DNA of 64,000 bases from Akkermansiaceae bacterium UBA5689 (GTDB lineage Bacteria > Verrucomicrobiota > Verrucomicrobiia > Verrucomicrobiales > Akkermansiaceae), in assembly GCA_002420305.1 (NCBI GenBank), contig DIHT01000064.1, positions 71,418-135,417 on the forward strand, in the 5' to 3' direction. The position numbers were made by a program, and so were the translations under genes. The notes below the pieces were generated by a model. It was not told the origin of the DNA and made no database searches. It saw nothing but the letters and a program-made list of their open reading frames with translations. Of this stretch, positions 53,901 to 62,268 are shown one piece after another (within the stretch, counting starts at the first letter, position 1; every line of letters starts with the position of its first letter).

Positions 53901-53923
53901 ATGGCAAACAGCCGGACGAGCAT
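50918..53923 (-). CDS. Cytochrome-c-type DUF1587/DUF1592/DUF1588/DUF1585 protein with PA14 insert
   Basis: 1001 residues from the ATG at 53923. Signal peptide (about 1-21), a PSCyt1-type heme motif CIDCH (36-40), DUF1587 (VIRRLNRHELRNTLRDLL), an inner sugar-binding PA14-like domain (GEYLFEMASDDGARLLVEGQEVI), DUF1595/DUF1592 (DDYALASRLSYFLWSSMPD), DUF1588 (GVDTSPVIRGVWILENVLGTPPSPAPPDVEPL plus a second CxxCH, CSSCHRKIDPMGFAFENFD) and DUF1585. The frame continues 100 codons upstream into the DUF1552 gene, so the start at 53923 is required. Function is unknown, but it is a common surface or periplasmic redox protein of this superphylum. Confidence 0.94.
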   Translation of the reverse strand: MLVRLFAIVIVSLSFSPGLVAENNLGAIRPFLKEYCIDCHGAEKQKGDYRFDTLKTDLSDIETLETWQNILDQLNLGEMPPRKSLQPSKEEWSPIVHQLTGELSSFYTKMRSTGGRTVIRRLNRHELRNTLRDLLYLDGPQYRPDAAGSRLVDNNGNGSVERTGNDPLRFFPEDEQEDGFFNLGDHLVMSDFLLKLTLGAVEETLEQATELGTRPEAKAHQFTGHLINGKGRNLIETVSRELEERYEMMAVGYERYGRVAPTDLRGGVGLSGRYRITLEVSGHNPRHPWEETVKVDTKDPFQLCLNIADTKNGGIAGPTSTPEALWSVPSDGSKKVFIHEVWMDKTWTPWLGWENGPTEKVVRPEKIVEDYLPAKFFKRPDKKADKEGHDNWGMNMARLLFEGGYRGPHLRIHSLKVEPVVGAWPPRSHTALYGSSSGEEEEIRNLLLSFAERCFRRPVQPDEIEPYVQLVLKQQAGPVVKVAGGIKNLRYQVYEGKWDKLPDFNALKPVSNGALPKGFIDTGASGRKEYFGMVFEGLIEAPKAGEYLFEMASDDGARLLVEGQEVILHDGLHGPELKKGKVELGEGEHMIRVEYFAYGGNNSFRAGWSGANSTHVKLSKDPLHNVAQPKKSKEAVPPYVRAMQDGYAALMCSPQFLYLKEDSGALDDYALASRLSYFLWSSMPDQILMDLAEKGKLRNPMELDRQVERMLRDPRAAAFVRHFPSTWLRMDKLGKMPPSGGDYQFYKNLRVEPLLMKQVTAYFGDILERNGRIEEFIDGDYTFMNQTLAKWIYRREGIRGERLRKVKLEDPRRGGIFTQPGVMTATANGVDTSPVIRGVWILENVLGTPPSPAPPDVEPLPTDTREATTIRELLDLHRANEACSSCHRKIDPMGFAFENFDVVGRWRDRYRRANGPIDTSTILSSGREIKDIVEFKSMLMERKELIARNLAKKMLTYATGRKLEAVDRGELDRITAELEKRDNRLRELVGLVVRSQIFLKN

Positions 53924-53963
53924 CGGATGGGTTTGCTGGGCCCGGAAGCCTCTTAACTGATCA

Positions 53964-55232
53964 TTACGCCTTCCACTCAAGCCCACGGAGCGTCCCCGTA
54001 CTAGAGCCAAACTGGTCCACTTCGAGCCCACTATTCTGCAGGATAGAGAGAAGCAGATTTGCAGCGGGAACCCGTTGAATTTCCTCTTTCGGATAAACTT
54101 TGTGATCTCCATGCTTGAAGCCGCCCCCTGCAAGGACAAGCGGGAGATTTTTCGTCTGATGCGTACCAGCGGCCATCCCGCATCCATATAGAACCGCAGT
54201 GTGGTCGAAAAGAGTGCCTCCATTGATGGGGTCTTCTTGCTCCTTCAGCAAATCAATCAGATACGACATCATCGAAATCTGGTAACCCTCGATCTTTTTG
54301 AGAGCCGCAACGGGCTCTGGTCTTTCCCCGTGATGGGAAAATCCGTGGTAGCCTCCATTCAACCCAAAATCTCCGTTGGCAAACCCGCTCACCATTGTGA
54401 TGGCCCTCGTGGAATCCGTCTGCAAAGCCAACGCGATCATCTCGATCATGACCTTCAATTGCTCTGCAGTGCCGTTGCCGGGATTGGGCTCCTTGACATC
54501 TGTCGTCGGTTTAGGCCGCTCGAGCCAGGGCTCCTGCTGTACGATTTTCTTTTCCATGGTCCGCACAGAGTCGAAATACTCCTCGAGCTTCCTCTGATCC
54601 TGTTTCCCCAGCTGCCTGTTCAAACTCTTGGCCTGCTCTCCAACGACATCCAGAATGCTGGAGTGCCGCTTAAAGCGCTCTCCCGAAGAGGCTTTTTTCT
54701 CCGCGTTATCTTCAAGGAACATCGCACGATAGGCCGCCCTCATGTCGATGGAAGGCACTTGCACTCCAGTCCGTGTGAAACTCAAAAGATTACGTTCCCT
54801 CACTCCCAGAGTCATCGAAGGGAACCGAGTCGCAGCTCCATGGTACTCAGCCAACTTCTGATCGAGACTGATATTTCCCTCTGCATAGTTATGGGCAAGC
54901 ACCGGCCGCACTCCACTCAGAAGAACTGGCACGCCTTGATGCCCGCCGGTAAAACCATGGTCGAGGTTGGAGAAAACGGTAAAATCCTTCCGGTGCTTCT
55001 CCAAGGACTTCAGGGTCTCCGGCATCTCATACTTGGATCCAACCTGAGTCTCATCCGGAAAGAATCCCTTTTGGTAGACTCCATAATTATTGGAGAGGCA
55101 CACGAACCGCTTCACCGGGCCGGTGGCGGCGCGCGCTGCCCGCGCTGTTGGAATCATTGCCTCAAGCATGGGTAGAGCCATCGCTACACCACTCCCGCGG
55201 AGGAATGTTCTTCGATTCAAGGGACTTCGCAT
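53964..55232 (-). CDS. DUF1552 domain-containing protein (Tat-exported)
   Basis: 422 residues. Tat signal NRRTFLRGSGVAMALPMLEAM, then DUF1552 features: FVCLSNNYGVYQKGFFPDE, FSNLDHGFTGGHQGVPVLLSGV, SVRTMEKKIV, STRAITMVSGFANGDFG, GCGMAAGTHQTKNLPLVLAGGG. It belongs to the alkaline-phosphatase-like superfamily and habitually pairs with DUF1592 proteins; here it precedes that gene by 40 bp on the same strand. Likely cotranscribed and acting together. Biochemical role is unknown. Confidence 0.95.
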   Translation of the reverse strand: MRSPLNRRTFLRGSGVAMALPMLEAMIPTARAARAATGPVKRFVCLSNNYGVYQKGFFPDETQVGSKYEMPETLKSLEKHRKDFTVFSNLDHGFTGGHQGVPVLLSGVRPVLAHNYAEGNISLDQKLAEYHGAATRFPSMTLGVRERNLLSFTRTGVQVPSIDMRAAYRAMFLEDNAEKKASSGERFKRHSSILDVVGEQAKSLNRQLGKQDQRKLEEYFDSVRTMEKKIVQQEPWLERPKPTTDVKEPNPGNGTAEQLKVMIEMIALALQTDSTRAITMVSGFANGDFGLNGGYHGFSHHGERPEPVAALKKIEGYQISMMSYLIDLLKEQEDPINGGTLFDHTAVLYGCGMAAGTHQTKNLPLVLAGGGFKHGDHKVYPKEEIQRVPAANLLLSILQNSGLEVDQFGSSTGTLRGLEWKA

Positions 55233-55447
55233 AACCTAACCTACTGGTAACATCCTGAGCTTAACCCGCCGTAGGCCCGAGACCAGCCCTGAATTCTCAC
55301 GCGTCTGAGTGATCGAATACCCCAGATCTGCTCCAAATACAGCATCAAGGACCACTTACATTTGCCCCGTGAAAATCCCATGTAATTTTCTTAATGCGAA
55401 TTATTTGGCGCGCCTGAGGCGGCCGTCCCGGAGCTTCTCGAATCCTC

Positions 55448-55921
55448 CTAGGTATTCAACAACAGGAATCCTGCATTAAGGTAAGAAGCATATCCCACCC
55501 AGAGAAGATACGGAACCAGCAGCCATCCCGCGAATCGGTGAACCTTCCCGAATTGCCTGATGGTAAAGCCCACGGCAACTATGAGCAGGCCTATGACCGC
55601 TAGGGCCACATCCATCCGATGCCATCCAAAAAATACCGGCGTCCATGCGAGATTCAAAAGAAACTGGATTACAAACCATCGTAGCGCGATTTGCCGATCC
55701 TTTCCTATTTCCGTGGAAAGCACCAAGGCGAGGGCAAAGCCCATCAAGCCAAAAAGAAGGGTCCAAACGGGACCAAAGAGTCCATTCGGCGGCGTTCCAG
55801 GAGGGCGTTCGAGCATGGCGTACCAATCCTTGATCGAACCAAAGGTCACCAACCCACTGGCATTCCCAACCACTTCGACAAGAAGGATGCAGAGAAGTGC
55901 TTTCTTCCAGAAAATCATCAT
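55448..55921 (-). CDS. tspO: TspO/MBR family membrane protein
   Basis: 157 residues from the ATG at 55921. Five hydrophobic helices and the hallmark ERPPGTPPNGLFGPVWTLLFGLMGFALALV plus FLLNLAWTPVFFGWHRMDVAL and YLLWVGYASYLNAGFLLLN. TspO binds tetrapyrroles and sterol-like ligands and affects stress responses in bacteria. The frame extends 14 codons upstream to a TTG. Divergence from the DUF1552 gene is not the case; both are on the minus strand, 215 bp apart. Confidence 0.93.
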   Translation of the reverse strand: MMIFWKKALLCILLVEVVGNASGLVTFGSIKDWYAMLERPPGTPPNGLFGPVWTLLFGLMGFALALVLSTEIGKDRQIALRWFVIQFLLNLAWTPVFFGWHRMDVALAVIGLLIVAVGFTIRQFGKVHRFAGWLLVPYLLWVGYASYLNAGFLLLNT

Positions 55922-55996
55922 GCTCTTCGGTAATAGGAATGGCGACAGCAAGCTGAAAAGCAACTAGAACTGTTCATACTATTCCCTCCACCGCCT

Positions 55997-56983
55997 CTAA
56001 TCGTCCTCTTGCCTCGACCTGAGTTGGAGCTTTGTCTCCCAACTAAGCCTCTGGGCCACCGAAGAGGGATACTCCCAGCCCATCTTTCCCTTCTGGTATA
56101 TGACCACTTTTGATCGCTCAAGTGCGATCGCCACCGCCTGCGGAACATCCATGATTTGTAGGATGCTATAGAAGAACGGGCCATCGCTATGGGAGAGGGG
56201 TAGGTTATGAAGATCGAGACGTGTGATCTCAGGCTCAAAAAGAGACGCATAGGTGAGTACACCAGCCATCCTCCCGCTTCCCTGAAGCCAGAGCGAAACT
56301 TCGTCCATTCCTCCTGCAGATCGAAGAGTCTGAATTGCCCTTCGGGCGTCCCAGACCCTGACGCTATCAATCGTCTGCCCGGCAGCCTGCAGCCTGAGAT
56401 TTCGCTTTCCCGTTTTCTCAGGACCCAGTTGGGTCGGACCAACTCCAGTCGGCGGAGCATAAGCCATGACCCACTTGAACGAACTGAACATCCCTTGGTG
56501 CTGCTTAAACGACTTAGGATCTCCCTCGGGTAACTCCCACCTATTTAATTGCTTCTCAAAACCCGGCCTCATCGTCGCCAGAAAATCTTCCCAAGCTGCC
56601 GCATCAAGCAGATTCAGAACAACGAGTTCAGGGTCCTCCAGACCCGAACGGTGAGCCACGTAAAGAGGGAGGCGTCTCCCCATACTCGAATATTCAACAC
56701 ACCGGAAAGCCATTCCGTCCTTCTCAACACGGAAAACCTCCTTTGAGTCATCCGCCCGGGCGCGATTTGGCCAACCAGAAAAGCACTCCTCCTTAATTCG
56801 ACCCATCCATTTGTTTTTCAGCACCTCCCATTCTTTTTCACTCTCCGGCACGGGGCTTTCAGCCCGCGCGCGAAGAAGGGAATCTACAAACTCTTGACCA
56901 GCCTTCCTCGGAGTTTTTCGGCCCTCCTCGCCATAAGCAAAAAGCCCCAAAATCCCTGAAAATAGTATGATATATCTGATCAT
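55997..56983 (-). CDS. Secreted acetylxylan-esterase-like protein, catalytic residues unclear
   Basis: 328 residues from the ATG at 56983. Signal peptide (MIRYIILFSGILGLFAYGEE). The C-terminal region (RVWDARRAIQTLR, SLWLQGSGRMAGVLTYASLFEPEITRLDLHNLP, PQAVAIALERSKVVIYQ) resembles the second half of ~650-residue planctomycete/verrucomicrobial alpha/beta hydrolases annotated acetylxylan esterase. The usual GxSxG elbow reads GSGRM and a separate functional first half is missing. It may be a binding or degenerate paralogue. Activity is uncertain. Confidence 0.55.
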   Translation of the reverse strand: MIRYIILFSGILGLFAYGEEGRKTPRKAGQEFVDSLLRARAESPVPESEKEWEVLKNKWMGRIKEECFSGWPNRARADDSKEVFRVEKDGMAFRCVEYSSMGRRLPLYVAHRSGLEDPELVVLNLLDAAAWEDFLATMRPGFEKQLNRWELPEGDPKSFKQHQGMFSSFKWVMAYAPPTGVGPTQLGPEKTGKRNLRLQAAGQTIDSVRVWDARRAIQTLRSAGGMDEVSLWLQGSGRMAGVLTYASLFEPEITRLDLHNLPLSHSDGPFFYSILQIMDVPQAVAIALERSKVVIYQKGKMGWEYPSSVAQRLSWETKLQLRSRQEDD

Positions 56984-57117
56984 GACTATCGTTGGTATAG
57001 AGATGAATCTTACAATGTCCACCAAGCTTGTTTGACGACAAGAGGTCCTGCCCAAGAGACCGCAGTCCTATTTTGACACCTCAAATCCTGAAGTAACTCT
57101 CAGGACGCAGCCGATTC

Positions 57118-59388
57118 CTAATTCTGGTCCTCGTTTAGGACGACATCCACCGGGCACCCCGTTACCTTTACCCCTCCTCTCTCGTACCGGATCCGGGTCC
57201 ATGCGCCCTTGATCGGCAAACAGAGCTCCATCCACTCCCAGGCTCGTGGCAGGACAGGAGTGACCGTCATGCGATTGTCAGGAACGGAATACTCCAGCCC
57301 TGCCAAACCCTCCAGATACAGCAGGATCTTCCCCGCATTGAAATTGGAGAACTGATCCCCAAAGAGACTGAGATCGCGACGATAGGCTTCAGGGGCAACC
57401 GGAATATTCCACTCGGCATGGTAGTTGTAGTTTTCGATATGATTCAGAGCCAACGCGGCCGCTTGCTGCCCCAGGCCCTGTTGAAACATTCCATCAAGGG
57501 TAAAATACGCAGTGTCCGGGGTATACCCAAAGGAGTGATCTACCTTAGTAGCGAACTTACTCATCGACTGCCGCGACATCGCGAGAGGGAAGAACTCCCC
57601 GAAAAACCCCTTTTCCTTATCGAGGGCCCATTCTCTCAGCATGGGCTGCGCATAGGCCTGTGGAAAATAAGGGGATCGCATGGCCCAGAACCCATTAGTC
57701 ATCAGCATGCCATTACGAGGAGCCGCAAAGAAGGACGGAACTCCGTTCATTCCCCAGCGATCCTCGAACATGCGCCGCACGTGTTCAGGATCTCGTCGGA
57801 CCATCTTTCTCCAATGAACCACATCCTCCTCATACCCTGTCAACCGAGCCATCTTTTCAAGGACATCGGCGACTTCAAACTGATTCATCGCCATACCCGA
57901 AAGCCTCTTCCAGAACAACTTGGCAAAGTGCCCCTCGTAGCACCTCTTTAGAAACTCAACATCCCCGGTGTGCTGATAGATCTGCCAGGCGCCCAGGACA
58001 TGTTCTGATGTTTCTCCTCCATATGCGCCACTGTGCCAGGAGATCCCCTTATTATCTGAGAGCAATCGATGGCCATCCGGGGTCTCACGATATCGACCGC
58101 TTTCCGTGAGATGCTTCCATGTCAGGACGTTCCCGTAGGCGTATCTACTCTTTGTCTGCGTCCAGCTACCTACCTTGATCTGGAACGCTGCATCGTAGCG
58201 GTGCATTCCAAGAAAATTGTTTACCGCGGTCTGGGTATGCGGCTCATCCTCCCACCCTTTTCCGACCTCGATGTAATACATCAAATACAGTGACCAGAGA
58301 TAGTAATAGACATCGACAAATCGTCGGTCTGAACAACGAAACCACGGGATTTCATCATTCAATTCGCGATTACATTCCGCCGTTTTGGCAGCAAGAAGAG
58401 AAGGGTGCTCCTCAATGATAGTGCGCGCTGCTCTTACAGCCTCTTCGGGCTTATCATGCATGGCCCACGCCACCACTGTTCCCATTCGGTCACAGGGCAC
58501 CGAAAACTCGTAGTGCTGCACCCCTCTCTTATCTTGATTCAGTTCTACCGTACTCCCCAGTGACCTCGAAGAACTCAGGACTGTGGACATGCCCTCGTAG
58601 ACCATGGGACCCATCCTTTCCAGACCCCCAGGATCAGGACGGGATTTCACCGTCCCACCCTCCCGGATGATGAGGAAATTCTTTGCCTTATCGACACGGA
58701 TAGTGGCGGAGGAGGATACGCTGTTGCGATGATAGAAACTGTGCCCCGAGAAGCGAAGAGTCACTGGCTCTGAGGAAGTGATCACGGAAGCCGCCGCGTC
58801 GTTGCCGGCAATAAACTTCACTTCTCTGATTTGAACGCCTCCCACCTCATACTTACAAATCAGCCTGTCCGGCCGCCACCGCATGCTCGTCGGCTTCGGA
58901 TTCACATGAAGCTTCCCGTTTATGAGAACGCTGCCGTAAAGAACCCGGGTATCCTTATAAAACTCCCACCCTTGATAATCATTACCAAGCCCCGTGTGTT
59001 CGGATCCTTTCAGTTGACTCTCAAGCAAGCCGACACCCCTGCTTCTCAGGTCATGATGAAACGGGTGGGTCAACCCGATTGTCTCATTCTCCACCAGTTC
59101 CCAGCTCGCATGAAAACCGCCCACGTAGTAGGAAAGGTTCCCTGCCATGAAGCCATGTTTTCTTCCCTGAATCTCCTGCTCAAGCCGGGCGCAGTAATCC
59201 TCGAAGGCTGGCTGCTCTCCACCCAACGAAGCCCCACACGGCATCACTAGAAAAAGGATTGTCCACCAGAAGTATCGTTTGGCATGCCTTCCCCAACTCC
59301 CGAGATGCCTCGGAAAGGACTTCCATAGGGGTATGGATATCTTACCTGCCACTTGAATCCCGTTCTTTCTGAGACACCTCCCATCCAT
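57118..59388 (-). CDS. Secreted six-hairpin glycosidase-like protein
   Basis: 756 residues. A hydrophobic signal segment (about 38-55, FWWTILFLVMPCGASLGG) follows a long basic N-terminus, so GTG at about 59352 may be the real start. N-terminal beta-sandwich (to ~330) then an (alpha/alpha)6-barrel-like catalytic region (about 350-700: PWFRCSDRRFVDVYYYLWSLYLMYYIEVG, GETSEHVLGAWQIYQHTGDVEFLKRCYEGHFA, SFFAAPRNGMLMTNGFWAMRSPYFPQAYA). This matches the general six-hairpin glycosidase superfamily (GH63/GH37/GH78-like); the precise family and substrate are not recognised. It overlaps the upstream sulfatase gene by 47 bp. Confidence 0.7.
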   Translation of the reverse strand: MDGRCLRKNGIQVAGKISIPLWKSFPRHLGSWGRHAKRYFWWTILFLVMPCGASLGGEQPAFEDYCARLEQEIQGRKHGFMAGNLSYYVGGFHASWELVENETIGLTHPFHHDLRSRGVGLLESQLKGSEHTGLGNDYQGWEFYKDTRVLYGSVLINGKLHVNPKPTSMRWRPDRLICKYEVGGVQIREVKFIAGNDAAASVITSSEPVTLRFSGHSFYHRNSVSSSATIRVDKAKNFLIIREGGTVKSRPDPGGLERMGPMVYEGMSTVLSSSRSLGSTVELNQDKRGVQHYEFSVPCDRMGTVVAWAMHDKPEEAVRAARTIIEEHPSLLAAKTAECNRELNDEIPWFRCSDRRFVDVYYYLWSLYLMYYIEVGKGWEDEPHTQTAVNNFLGMHRYDAAFQIKVGSWTQTKSRYAYGNVLTWKHLTESGRYRETPDGHRLLSDNKGISWHSGAYGGETSEHVLGAWQIYQHTGDVEFLKRCYEGHFAKLFWKRLSGMAMNQFEVADVLEKMARLTGYEEDVVHWRKMVRRDPEHVRRMFEDRWGMNGVPSFFAAPRNGMLMTNGFWAMRSPYFPQAYAQPMLREWALDKEKGFFGEFFPLAMSRQSMSKFATKVDHSFGYTPDTAYFTLDGMFQQGLGQQAAALALNHIENYNYHAEWNIPVAPEAYRRDLSLFGDQFSNFNAGKILLYLEGLAGLEYSVPDNRMTVTPVLPRAWEWMELCLPIKGAWTRIRYERGGVKVTGCPVDVVLNEDQN

Positions 59389-60814
59389 GACCGGTGGTCA
59401 CCCGCTGAGCTGGACTTTTCTCTTTCGATACTTCGCGGAGCGGAGCGAGAGTCTTAACCCAGCCCCTGTGCCTCTCCGCAAGCTGTCTTACCACTTCCGG
59501 ATGTTTTCCAGAGACATCCTTTTCCTCCCGGGGATCCGTCGTGAGATCAAAGAGCTGCCAGGGATCCTTTTGATACTTTCGGTAGAGACGCCACTGCTTC
59601 CAACGCACCGCCACAAGATGCCGCCTTACCGCATCTCCCGGTTCGTTGTTCAGCCAAAAGAGAAATTCATGCGCACTTCCTTTCTTTTCGCCCCGTAGAA
59701 ACGGCAACAAATTCACCCCATCGCAATGCGGAGGAGCTGCCTTCCCCACAAGCCCAGCGATCGTCGAGTAGAAATCAAGGTTCGCGATCAGGCCTTTATG
59801 AACACCCCCCTCTGGCAGCCAACCTGGCATGGAGAAAATCGTAGGAACCCGGACCCAACCCTCCTTCTGGGTCCCCTTGCCTTTTCCACCGCTGTAGGGG
59901 GCTGAACTACCTCCCTCCCCGCTATTGGCGCCATTATCACTGGAAAAGATAATAAGTGTCTTCTCCCGGAGCCCACGGGACTCCAGAGCGTTGAGAAGCT
60001 TGCCAATCTGATCGTCCACCGAGGCGATCGCCCCTGCGAGATAACGGCGACTCCCTTTGGACTTCACTCGATTCATCAGACGTTCGGGAACTTCCGTATT
60101 AAAGGAGTGCACCGCCTCCGGCGACCAGTAGAGAAAGAAACGCTCGTCTTTGTGCTGCTGAACAAAGTCCACCATCGCATCCCCATCGTAATCCGTAAGC
60201 CACATCGTTTTTCCACCCTCATCGATGCAGTAGTATTTCGACTTCCCGTCCTTCTCTTCCAGCTTTCTGCGCAAGGATGGCGAGAGGCGGAGCAACTCCC
60301 TCTTGGTATACTGCTTTTTTGGAGGGGTTCTGGCCGCCTTACTGAAACCGGTCTGAAGTGGCCCCTGAGCCCTGCTTCCGATATCCCATTTGCCAATATG
60401 CCCAGTGACATATCCTTGGCCACCGAGAAACTGTGCAAGCGTCGGACGGTCTTCCGGGATCGAAAGCCCTCTCGACATGCCATACTTTCCGAATTTCTGG
60501 CCATACTGCCCCATCAGCATGCTGCACCGACTCGGGCAACAGGGGGGATTCGTAATATAGGATGCCGTGCACCGAACTCCCTCTTTCGCCAACCTGTCAA
60601 GATGAGGGGTAGGGATATCTCGACACCCGTAAGAGCCAAGGTCTCCATAGCCCAGATCATCGATATAGATCAGAACAACATTGGGAGAACTTGCCCCAAG
60701 AATCGGGGAAAACAGCCAAAGCGTCATCATCAAAATCAGTGCTACCGGCCAAGTGGCAGCCCTTGAGTGAGGTGGGCCCGAGGACATCGACTGCATACTC
60801 TTTTGAATATTCAT
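59342..60814 (-). CDS. Arylsulfatase/polysaccharide sulfatase
   Basis: 490 residues from the ATG at 60814 (GGGAG upstream). Signal anchor about 24-41. Sulfatase active site: Cys92 in CCPSRCSML (formylglycine motif C-x-P-S-R), metal residues in LIYIDDLGYGDLGSYG and SSDNGANSGEGG, and HIGKWDIG. It removes sulfate esters from an unknown, probably polysaccharide, substrate in the periplasm, and needs formylglycine maturation. It overlaps the downstream glycosidase gene, so the two are probably coupled. Confidence 0.93.
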   Translation of the reverse strand: MNIQKSMQSMSSGPPHSRAATWPVALILMMTLWLFSPILGASSPNVVLIYIDDLGYGDLGSYGCRDIPTPHLDRLAKEGVRCTASYITNPPCCPSRCSMLMGQYGQKFGKYGMSRGLSIPEDRPTLAQFLGGQGYVTGHIGKWDIGSRAQGPLQTGFSKAARTPPKKQYTKRELLRLSPSLRRKLEEKDGKSKYYCIDEGGKTMWLTDYDGDAMVDFVQQHKDERFFLYWSPEAVHSFNTEVPERLMNRVKSKGSRRYLAGAIASVDDQIGKLLNALESRGLREKTLIIFSSDNGANSGEGGSSAPYSGGKGKGTQKEGWVRVPTIFSMPGWLPEGGVHKGLIANLDFYSTIAGLVGKAAPPHCDGVNLLPFLRGEKKGSAHEFLFWLNNEPGDAVRRHLVAVRWKQWRLYRKYQKDPWQLFDLTTDPREEKDVSGKHPEVVRQLAERHRGWVKTLAPLREVSKEKSPAQRVTTGHGWEVSQKERDSSGR

Positions 60815-60860
60815 CTCTCTACTCCCTATCCGCAGAAGATCTCTGCGGCGCGGAGCTTTA

Positions 60861-62162
60861 CTAGTCAGACTCCAGCTCACTGCGCTTCACCTCGAGCGAG
60901 TGGATTTCTTTCCCATCGATACTCACAATCGTGTAGGTGACCGATGGGTCATCAACCTCCAGATCAAAGTCTACCCGCCCAAAGGATTGCTTTTCATTGT
61001 ATCCGAAGAGCGAGGACTTAATCAGAGGATGGACGTGCTGATTGGTGAGGCGCGAGGAACTGAATTCATACACCGGGTACATGCCCTTGATTCCCGTATC
61101 AGTCCGATAGGCATCCGACCGGTGTCGATCGGCAGACAGAACAATCACTCCGGGAATTTTCTGGGACGCAATATACTCGTAAATTCGACTCCGCTCTCTG
61201 CTGTAGCCATCCCAGGTGTCTTTCGATCCAGGTTTGACCTTCGGAGCAAGAGGAACGTTGGAGCAGATCACCGTAAAAGTCGCAGGCCTCTTCGAAAGAA
61301 CGGACTTGAGCCACTTCATCTGGGCGGGTCCAAGCATCGACGGGTCTCCTCCCTCCTTGGGAGATTCACGATAATAGCGTCCATCGATCATGATGAACCG
61401 CACTTTACCAATCTCGAAATCAAACCAGCACCCGGGCAGCTCTTCACCACCTCCATAATACGGGTTGTCGTAATTCTCCTTGAAGATTCTCCAGACCTCA
61501 CGCTTCCACGCGGGCTTATCAACAGCCGGCCCGCCCCATCCATCATTAGTTGTAAAATCGTGGTCATCCCAGATAGCATAAATCGGAATTGTTGCGGCTA
61601 GCTTTCTCCACTCTGGCTGACTCTGTCGTCGGAAATAATGAAAGCGCTGCATCTCCGGACTTTCGGGATCATCAATGTAGACATTATCTCCCAGCAGAAG
61701 AAGAGCCCGCGGGTCAATCTCCCTGATCCGGTCCCACACCCGCTCATTTGCCGGCACGTATCCCGCTCCTCCTCCGAAAGCGATAGTGAACTTATTAACT
61801 GGCGCATCCTTCTTCAGCGAAGTGCTCGGAAGGGTCCGCTCCCAAGGCCAGCTTTTGGCATCAAACTTCCACGCTCCGGGCTTCCCCTCAGCAAGATCCA
61901 GAAGCATTTTTGTATGTCCCGGATTCACTCCCTTGCTCGCGGTCGAGCTCAGGTAGGAGATCGCTTCCTTGTTTTTCCCTTGCAGGATCAGCTTCAGCGC
62001 ATGGGGATGAATACGCTTACTTTGCTTTCCCTTTTCCGGCTTCTCATTATTCACCCTCGGCTTTGACGCTTGGCCATGAAGCTGCCCCCCACCCAGGCAG
62101 GTCAGGAGGGCAAGAAGAGAGAGTAAACGCCTCAGGGGGAACTTTCCGAATGTCGTTTGCAT
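60861..62162 (-). CDS. PhoD-like metallophosphatase
   Basis: 433 residues from the ATG at 62162 (an earlier ATG at 62198 is possible). Signal peptide (LLSLLALLTCLGGGQLHGQ), a linker, then the PhoD-like core: LLLLGDNVYIDD (metal Asp/Asn), YAIWDDHDFTTNDG (Asp/His), RFIMIDGRYYRESP and VIVLSADRHRSDAYR (late metal His). Hydrolyses phosphodiesters or monoesters extracellularly. It ends 47 bp before the sulfatase start, in a run of exported hydrolases on the same strand. Confidence 0.9.
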   Translation of the reverse strand: MQTTFGKFPLRRLLSLLALLTCLGGGQLHGQASKPRVNNEKPEKGKQSKRIHPHALKLILQGKNKEAISYLSSTASKGVNPGHTKMLLDLAEGKPGAWKFDAKSWPWERTLPSTSLKKDAPVNKFTIAFGGGAGYVPANERVWDRIREIDPRALLLLGDNVYIDDPESPEMQRFHYFRRQSQPEWRKLAATIPIYAIWDDHDFTTNDGWGGPAVDKPAWKREVWRIFKENYDNPYYGGGEELPGCWFDFEIGKVRFIMIDGRYYRESPKEGGDPSMLGPAQMKWLKSVLSKRPATFTVICSNVPLAPKVKPGSKDTWDGYSRERSRIYEYIASQKIPGVIVLSADRHRSDAYRTDTGIKGMYPVYEFSSSRLTNQHVHPLIKSSLFGYNEKQSFGRVDFDLEVDDPSVTYTIVSIDGKEIHSLEVKRSELESD

Positions 62163-62268
62163 AGGATCAGGGGCAGCTTTTACGCGCTCATCCCCCATTC
62201 CGCAAGGATGATGGACCTACCCTCCCGGAGGCTGCCCAGAGTGCCCCAGCCATAAAAGGCCCGGTCTT

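Noticed and set aside
53924..54223. 100-codon N-terminal extension of the DUF1592 protein
   Set aside because: It overlaps the DUF1552 gene and precedes a good signal peptide at 53923, so it is not coding in this frame.
55401..55475. 24-codon minus-strand open stretch ending GFEKLRDGRLRRAK just after tspO
   Set aside because: Looks protein-like but has no start codon after the upstream stop and overlaps the tspO end; judged coincidence.
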